Source: Pseudomonas poae
Lineage (GTDB): Bacteria; Pseudomonadota; Gammaproteobacteria; Pseudomonadales; Pseudomonadaceae
Length of the DNA: 64,000 nucleotides
Assembly (NCBI GenBank): GCA_004000515.1
Contig: CP034537.1
Coordinates: forward strand, 4,540,001 to 4,604,000
Direction of reading: 5' to 3'
Notes under the pieces: generated by a model
What the model was told of the DNA's origin: nothing
What the model saw: the letters and a program-made list of their open reading frames with translations, nothing else
Databases searched by the model: none
Part shown: piece by piece, positions 59,917 to 64,000 of the stretch
How positions within the stretch are numbered: position 1 is the first letter of the stretch
How the letters are laid out: each line of letters opens with the position of its first letter
Program-made: the position numbers and the translations under genes

Positions 59917-62900
59917 ATGGCGTTCTTCACCGCAGCCAGCAAGGCCGACTTCCAGCATCAACTGCAAGCGGCACTGGCGCAGCACATCAGTGAACAGGCA
60001 CTGCCACAAGTGGCGCTGTTCGCTGAACAATTCTTCGGCATCATTTCCCTGGACGAACTGACCCAGCGTCGCCTTTCCGACCTGGCCGGTTGCACCCTCT
60101 CTGCGTGGCGCCTGCTTGAGCGCTTTGACCACACCCAACCGCAAGTACGGGTGTACAACCCCGATTACGAACGTCATGGCTGGCAGTCGACCCACACCGC
60201 GGTCGAAGTGCTGCACCATGACCTGCCATTTCTGGTGGACTCGGTGCGTACCGAGCTGAACCGCCGTGGCTACAGCATCCACACCCTGCAAACCACCGTG
60301 CTCAGCGTACGCCGTGGTGCCAAGGGTGAGCTGCTGGAAATCCTGCAAAAAGGCACCCAGGGCGAAGGCATCCAGCAAGAATCGCTGATGTACCTGGAAA
60401 TCGACCGCTGCGCCAACGCCGCCGAACTGAACGTGCTGAGCAAAGAGCTTGAGCAGGTATTGGGCGAAGTGCGCGTGGCCGTGGCCGACTTTGAACCGAT
60501 GAAAGCCAAGGTCCAGGACCTGTTGGCCGGTGTCGACGCTAGCCAGTTCGCGATTGATGGCGAAGAAAAGGCCGAGATCAAGAGCTTCCTGGAGTGGCTG
60601 GTGGGCAACCACTTCACCTTCCTCGGCTATGAAGAATTCGTGGTACGTGACGAGGCGGACGGCGGTCATATCGAATATGACACCAACTCCTTCCTCGGTC
60701 TGACCAAGTTGCTGCGTGCCGGCCTGACTGCCGAAGACACGCGCATCGAAGACTACGCCGTGGCTTACCTGCGCGAGCCTACTGTGCTGTCGTTCGCCAA
60801 GGCTGCACACCCGAGTCGCGTACACCGTCCGGCTTACCCGGACTATGTGTCGATCCGTGAGATCAGCGCCGACGGCAAGGTCATCAAGGAACACCGCTTC
60901 ATGGGCCTCTACACCTCGTCGGTGTATGGCGAAAGCGTGCGGGTCATTCCTTATATCCGTCGCAAGGTCGCGGAAATCGAACGCCGTTCGGGCTTCCAGG
61001 CCAAGGCTCACCTCGGCAAGGAACTGGCGCAAGTCGTTGAAGTGCTGCCGCGTGACGACCTGTTCCAAACCCCGGTTGACGAACTGTTCAGCACCGTGAT
61101 GTCGATCGTGCAGATCCAGGAGCGCAACAAGATTCGCGTGTTCCTGCGCAAAGACCCGTACGGTCGTTTCTGCTACTGCCTGGCCTACGTGCCGCGTGAC
61201 ATCTATTCCACCGAAGTGCGCCAGAAGATCCAGCAAGTGCTGATGGATCGCCTGAAAGCCTCGGATTGCGAGTTCTGGACCTTCTTCTCCGAATCCGTGC
61301 TGGCCCGTGTGCAGCTGATTCTGCGGGTTGACCCGAAGAACCGCCTCGACATCGACCCGCTGCAACTGGAAAAGAAGTAGTGCAGGCCTGCCGCAGCTGG
61401 CAGGACGACTACTCCAGCCTGGTCGTGGAAAGCTTCGGCGAAGCCCAAGGCACCAACGTGCTGGCGGATTTCCCGAAAGGCTTCCCCGCAGGCTACCGCG
61501 AGCGTTTTGCTGCGCATTCGGCCGTGGTCGACATGCAGCACCTCAACAGCCTGACCGAAGCCAACCCGCTGGTGATGAGCTTCTACCAGCCGCTGGGCCA
61601 GGTCTCCGGCCAACGTGAGCTGCATTGCAAGCTCTACCACGCCGACACCCCGCTGGCGCTGTCCGACGTGCTGCCGATCCTGGAAAACCTCGGCCTGCGC
61701 GTGCTGGGTGAGTTCCCGTACCGCCTGCGTCACGCCAATGGCCGTGAGTTCTGGATCCATGACTTTGCGTTTATCGCCGCCGAAGGCGTGAACCTGGATA
61801 TCCAGCAGCTCAACGACACCCTGCAGGACGCGTTCGTGCACATCGTTCATGGCGACGCCGAGAACGATGCGTTCAACCGCCTGGTGCTGACGGCTGGCTT
61901 GCCGTGGCGCGACGTGGCTTTGCTGCGTGCTTACGCCCGCTACCTGAAGCAGATCCGCCTGGGCTTCGACCTGGGTTACATCGCCAGCACCCTGAACAAC
62001 CACACCGACATCGCTCGCGAGTTGACCCGGTTGTTCAAGACCCGCTTCTACCTGGCGCGCAAGCTCACCGCCGACGACCTGGAAGACAAGCAGCAACGCC
62101 TGGAACAAGCGATCCTCACCGCCCTGGACGACGTTCAGGTGCTCAACGAAGACCGCATCCTGCGTCGCTACCTGGACCTGATCAAGGCCACCCTGCGTAC
62201 CAACTTCTACCAGACCGACGCCAACGGCCAGAACAAGTCCTACTTCAGCTTCAAGTTCGACCCGCGCGCCATTCCTGAACTGCCTAAGCCAGTGCCGAAG
62301 TTTGAAATCTTCGTGTACTCGCCGCGGGTTGAAGGTGTGCACCTGCGCTTTGGCAACGTGGCCCGTGGCGGCTTGCGCTGGTCCGACCGTGAAGAAGACT
62401 TCCGTACTGAAGTGCTCGGCCTGGTAAAAGCCCAGCAAGTGAAGAACTCGGTCATCGTGCCAGTCGGTGCGAAGGGCGGCTTCCTGCCGCGTCGCCTGCC
62501 TCTGGGCGGCAGCCGTGACGAAATCGCGGCCGAGGGCATCGCCTGCTACCGCATCTTCATTTCCGGCCTGTTGGACATCACCGACAACCTGAAAGACGGT
62601 GCCCTGGTGCCACCGGCCAACGTCGTGCGTCATGACGACGATGACCCGTACCTGGTGGTGGCGGCGGACAAGGGCACTGCGACCTTCTCCGACATCGCCA
62701 ACGGCATCGCCATCGACTACGGCTTCTGGCTGGGTGATGCGTTCGCCTCCGGTGGTTCCGCCGGTTACGACCACAAGAAAATGGGCATCACCGCCAAAGG
62801 CGCGTGGGTCGGCGTGCAGCGTCACTTCCGTGAGCGCGGCATCAATGTGCAGGAAGACAGCATCACCGTGGTGGGCGTCGGCGATATGGCCGGTGACGTG

Positions 62901-64000
62901 TTCGGTAACGGCCTGTTGATGTCTGACAAGCTGCAACTGGTCGCAGCGTTCAACCACCTGCATATCTTCATCGACCCGAACCCGAACCCGGCCACCAGCT
63001 TCGTCGAGCGCCAGCGCATGTTCGAGCTGCCGCGTTCGGCCTGGACCGACTACGACACCAGCATCATGTCCGAAGGCGGCGGTATCTTCTCGCGCAGCGC
63101 GAAGAGCATTGCTATCTCGCCACAGATGAAAGAACGTTTCGACATCTCGGCCGACAAGCTGACCCCGACCGAACTGCTGAATGCCTTGCTCAAGGCGCCG
63201 GTAGACCTGTTGTGGAACGGCGGTATCGGTACTTACGTCAAGGCCAGCACTGAAAGCCACGCCGACGTGGGCGACAAGGCCAACGACGCATTGCGCGTCA
63301 ACGGCAACGAGTTGCGCTGCAAGGTGGTGGGCGAGGGCGGTAACCTCGGCATGACCCAACTGGGTCGTGTGGAATTCGGCCTCAATGGCGGCGGCTCCAA
63401 CACCGACTTCATTGATAACGCCGGTGGCGTGGACTGCTCCGACCACGAAGTGAACATCAAGATCCTGCTCAACGAAGTGGTGCAGGCCGGTGACATGACC
63501 GACAAGCAACGCAACCAGTTGCTGGCGAGCATGACCGACGAAGTCGGCAACCTGGTGTTGGGCAACAACTACAAGCAAACCCAGGCCCTGTCCCTGGCGG
63601 CGCGTCGTGCCTACGAGCGTGCTGCCGAGTACAAGCGCCTGATGAGCGACCTGGAAGGCCGTGGCAAGCTGGACCGCGCCATCGAGTACCTGCCGACCGA
63701 GGAGCAGCTCGTCGAGCGCGCCGCGACGGGCAAGGGCCTGACCCGTCCAGAGCTGTCGGTACTGATCTCGTACAGCAAGATCGACCTCAAGGAAGCGCTG
63801 CTCAAGTCCCTGGTGCCGGATGACGACTACCTGACCCGTGACATGGAGACCGCGTTCCCACCGAGCCTGGTCGCCAAGTTCGGCGAGGCCATGCGCCGTC
63901 ACCGCCTGAAGCGCGAGATCGTCAGCACCCAGATCGCCAACGACCTGGTCAACCACATGGGTATCACCTTCGTTCAACGACTCAAAGAGTCGACCGGCAT
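59917..64000 (+). CDS. gdhB: NAD-dependent glutamate dehydrogenase, large type GdhB (partial, frameshifted)
   Basis: This is the first ~1360 residues of the ~1620-residue NAD-GDH, which converts glutamate to 2-oxoglutarate and ammonium; the gene runs off the window. An N-terminal ACT-like regulatory region (LHHDLPFLVDSVRTELNRRG) is followed by the catalytic core with FGNVARGGLRWSDREEDFRT, EVLGLVKAQQVKNSVIVPVG and AKGGF. The nucleotide site VVGVGDMAGDVFGNG follows. The frame breaks at about 61372 (A4, A5 expected), after LQLEK. The remaining 2.6 kb is fully open in the corrected frame, strong evidence that the break is an error. ATG at 59917 follows GGAG by eight bases. Confidence 0.95.

Noticed and set aside
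59887..61365. Minus-strand open frame of 492 codons opposite the gdhB N-terminus
   Set aside because: Shadow of the gdhB frame; the plus strand encodes clear NAD-GDH sequence.
61203..63977. Minus-strand open frame of 924 codons opposite gdhB
   Set aside because: It is the shadow of the high-GC gdhB coding frame. Its composition (His, Gln and Val rich) matches no fold, and gdhB motifs are clear on the plus strand.
1..64000. CRISPR arrays, tRNA or rRNA genes, insertion sequences, prophage
   Set aside because: I looked for spaced direct repeats, transposase or integrase motifs and clover-leaf-like conserved stretches and saw none.

Overview
The window looks like chromosomal DNA of a Pseudomonas, most likely of the P. 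fluorescens group. Reasons: moderately high GC, a type VI secretion (T6SS) locus in the P. aeruginosa HSI-II gene order, Pseudomonas REP/REPIN palindromes, an alkB-pra-fadL block, a MoxR/DUF58/Bat operon and a large NAD-dependent glutamate dehydrogenase. I see no rRNA, tRNA, CRISPR array, insertion sequence or prophage.

Quality warning: about 29 of 50 protein genes carry one or more reading-frame breaks. Most are single-base indels in short homopolymers, and the protein continues in another frame right after the break. Enzymes such as GdhB, FadD, ClpV, SbcC and MoxR are affected. The pattern fits uncorrected sequencing error far better than gene decay, so these genes are annotated over their full reconstructed span and the break is stated in each entry.

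Layout. (1) 1-16592, +: T6SS operon tssC(partial)-tssE-tssF-tssG-clpV-sigma54 activator-small lipoprotein-fha-tssJ-tssK-tssL-tssM-PP2C phosphatase-Ser/Thr kinase. (2) 16601-19611: two small genes, then a PTS-EIIC-like membrane domain fused to an EAL c-di-GMP phosphodiesterase. (3) 19608-36823: hydrocarbon/lipid block. A minus-strand operon (flavin monooxygenase, SDR, putative ferritin-like di-iron protein) diverges from an alpha/beta hydrolase. Then come alkane hydroxylase AlkB, two Pra-like secreted proteins, a FadL-type outer-membrane channel, FadE, a two-domain FabG, a MaoC hydratase, a thiolase and FadD. (4) 36916-43633: Gfo/Idh/MocA oxidoreductase with possible IolR-like operators, a YCF48-like beta-propeller plus RND/MMPL exporter pair, a DUF5629-like protein, a periplasmic lactonase and a small secreted protein. 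(5) 43760-49220, -: sbcD-sbcC-GST. (6) 49579-56424, -: moxR-DUF58-DUF4381-batA-batB/TPR-batD. (7) 56591-64000: a secreted S8 peptidase with Ig-like and C-terminal carbohydrate-binding-like regions, a small acidic protein, and the first ~1360 residues of gdhB, which runs off the window.

How it fits together: block 3 encodes a plausible route from alkane uptake (FadL-like, Pra) through terminal hydroxylation (AlkB) to acyl-CoA activation and beta-oxidation. The FMO/SDR/di-iron operon beside it may handle a sub-terminal or branched side route. Rubredoxin and rubredoxin reductase for AlkB are not in the window. The most notable leads are this block, the AlkB chain-length residue and loop insertion, the putative di-iron protein, the EIIC-EAL fusion and the nested REPIN.
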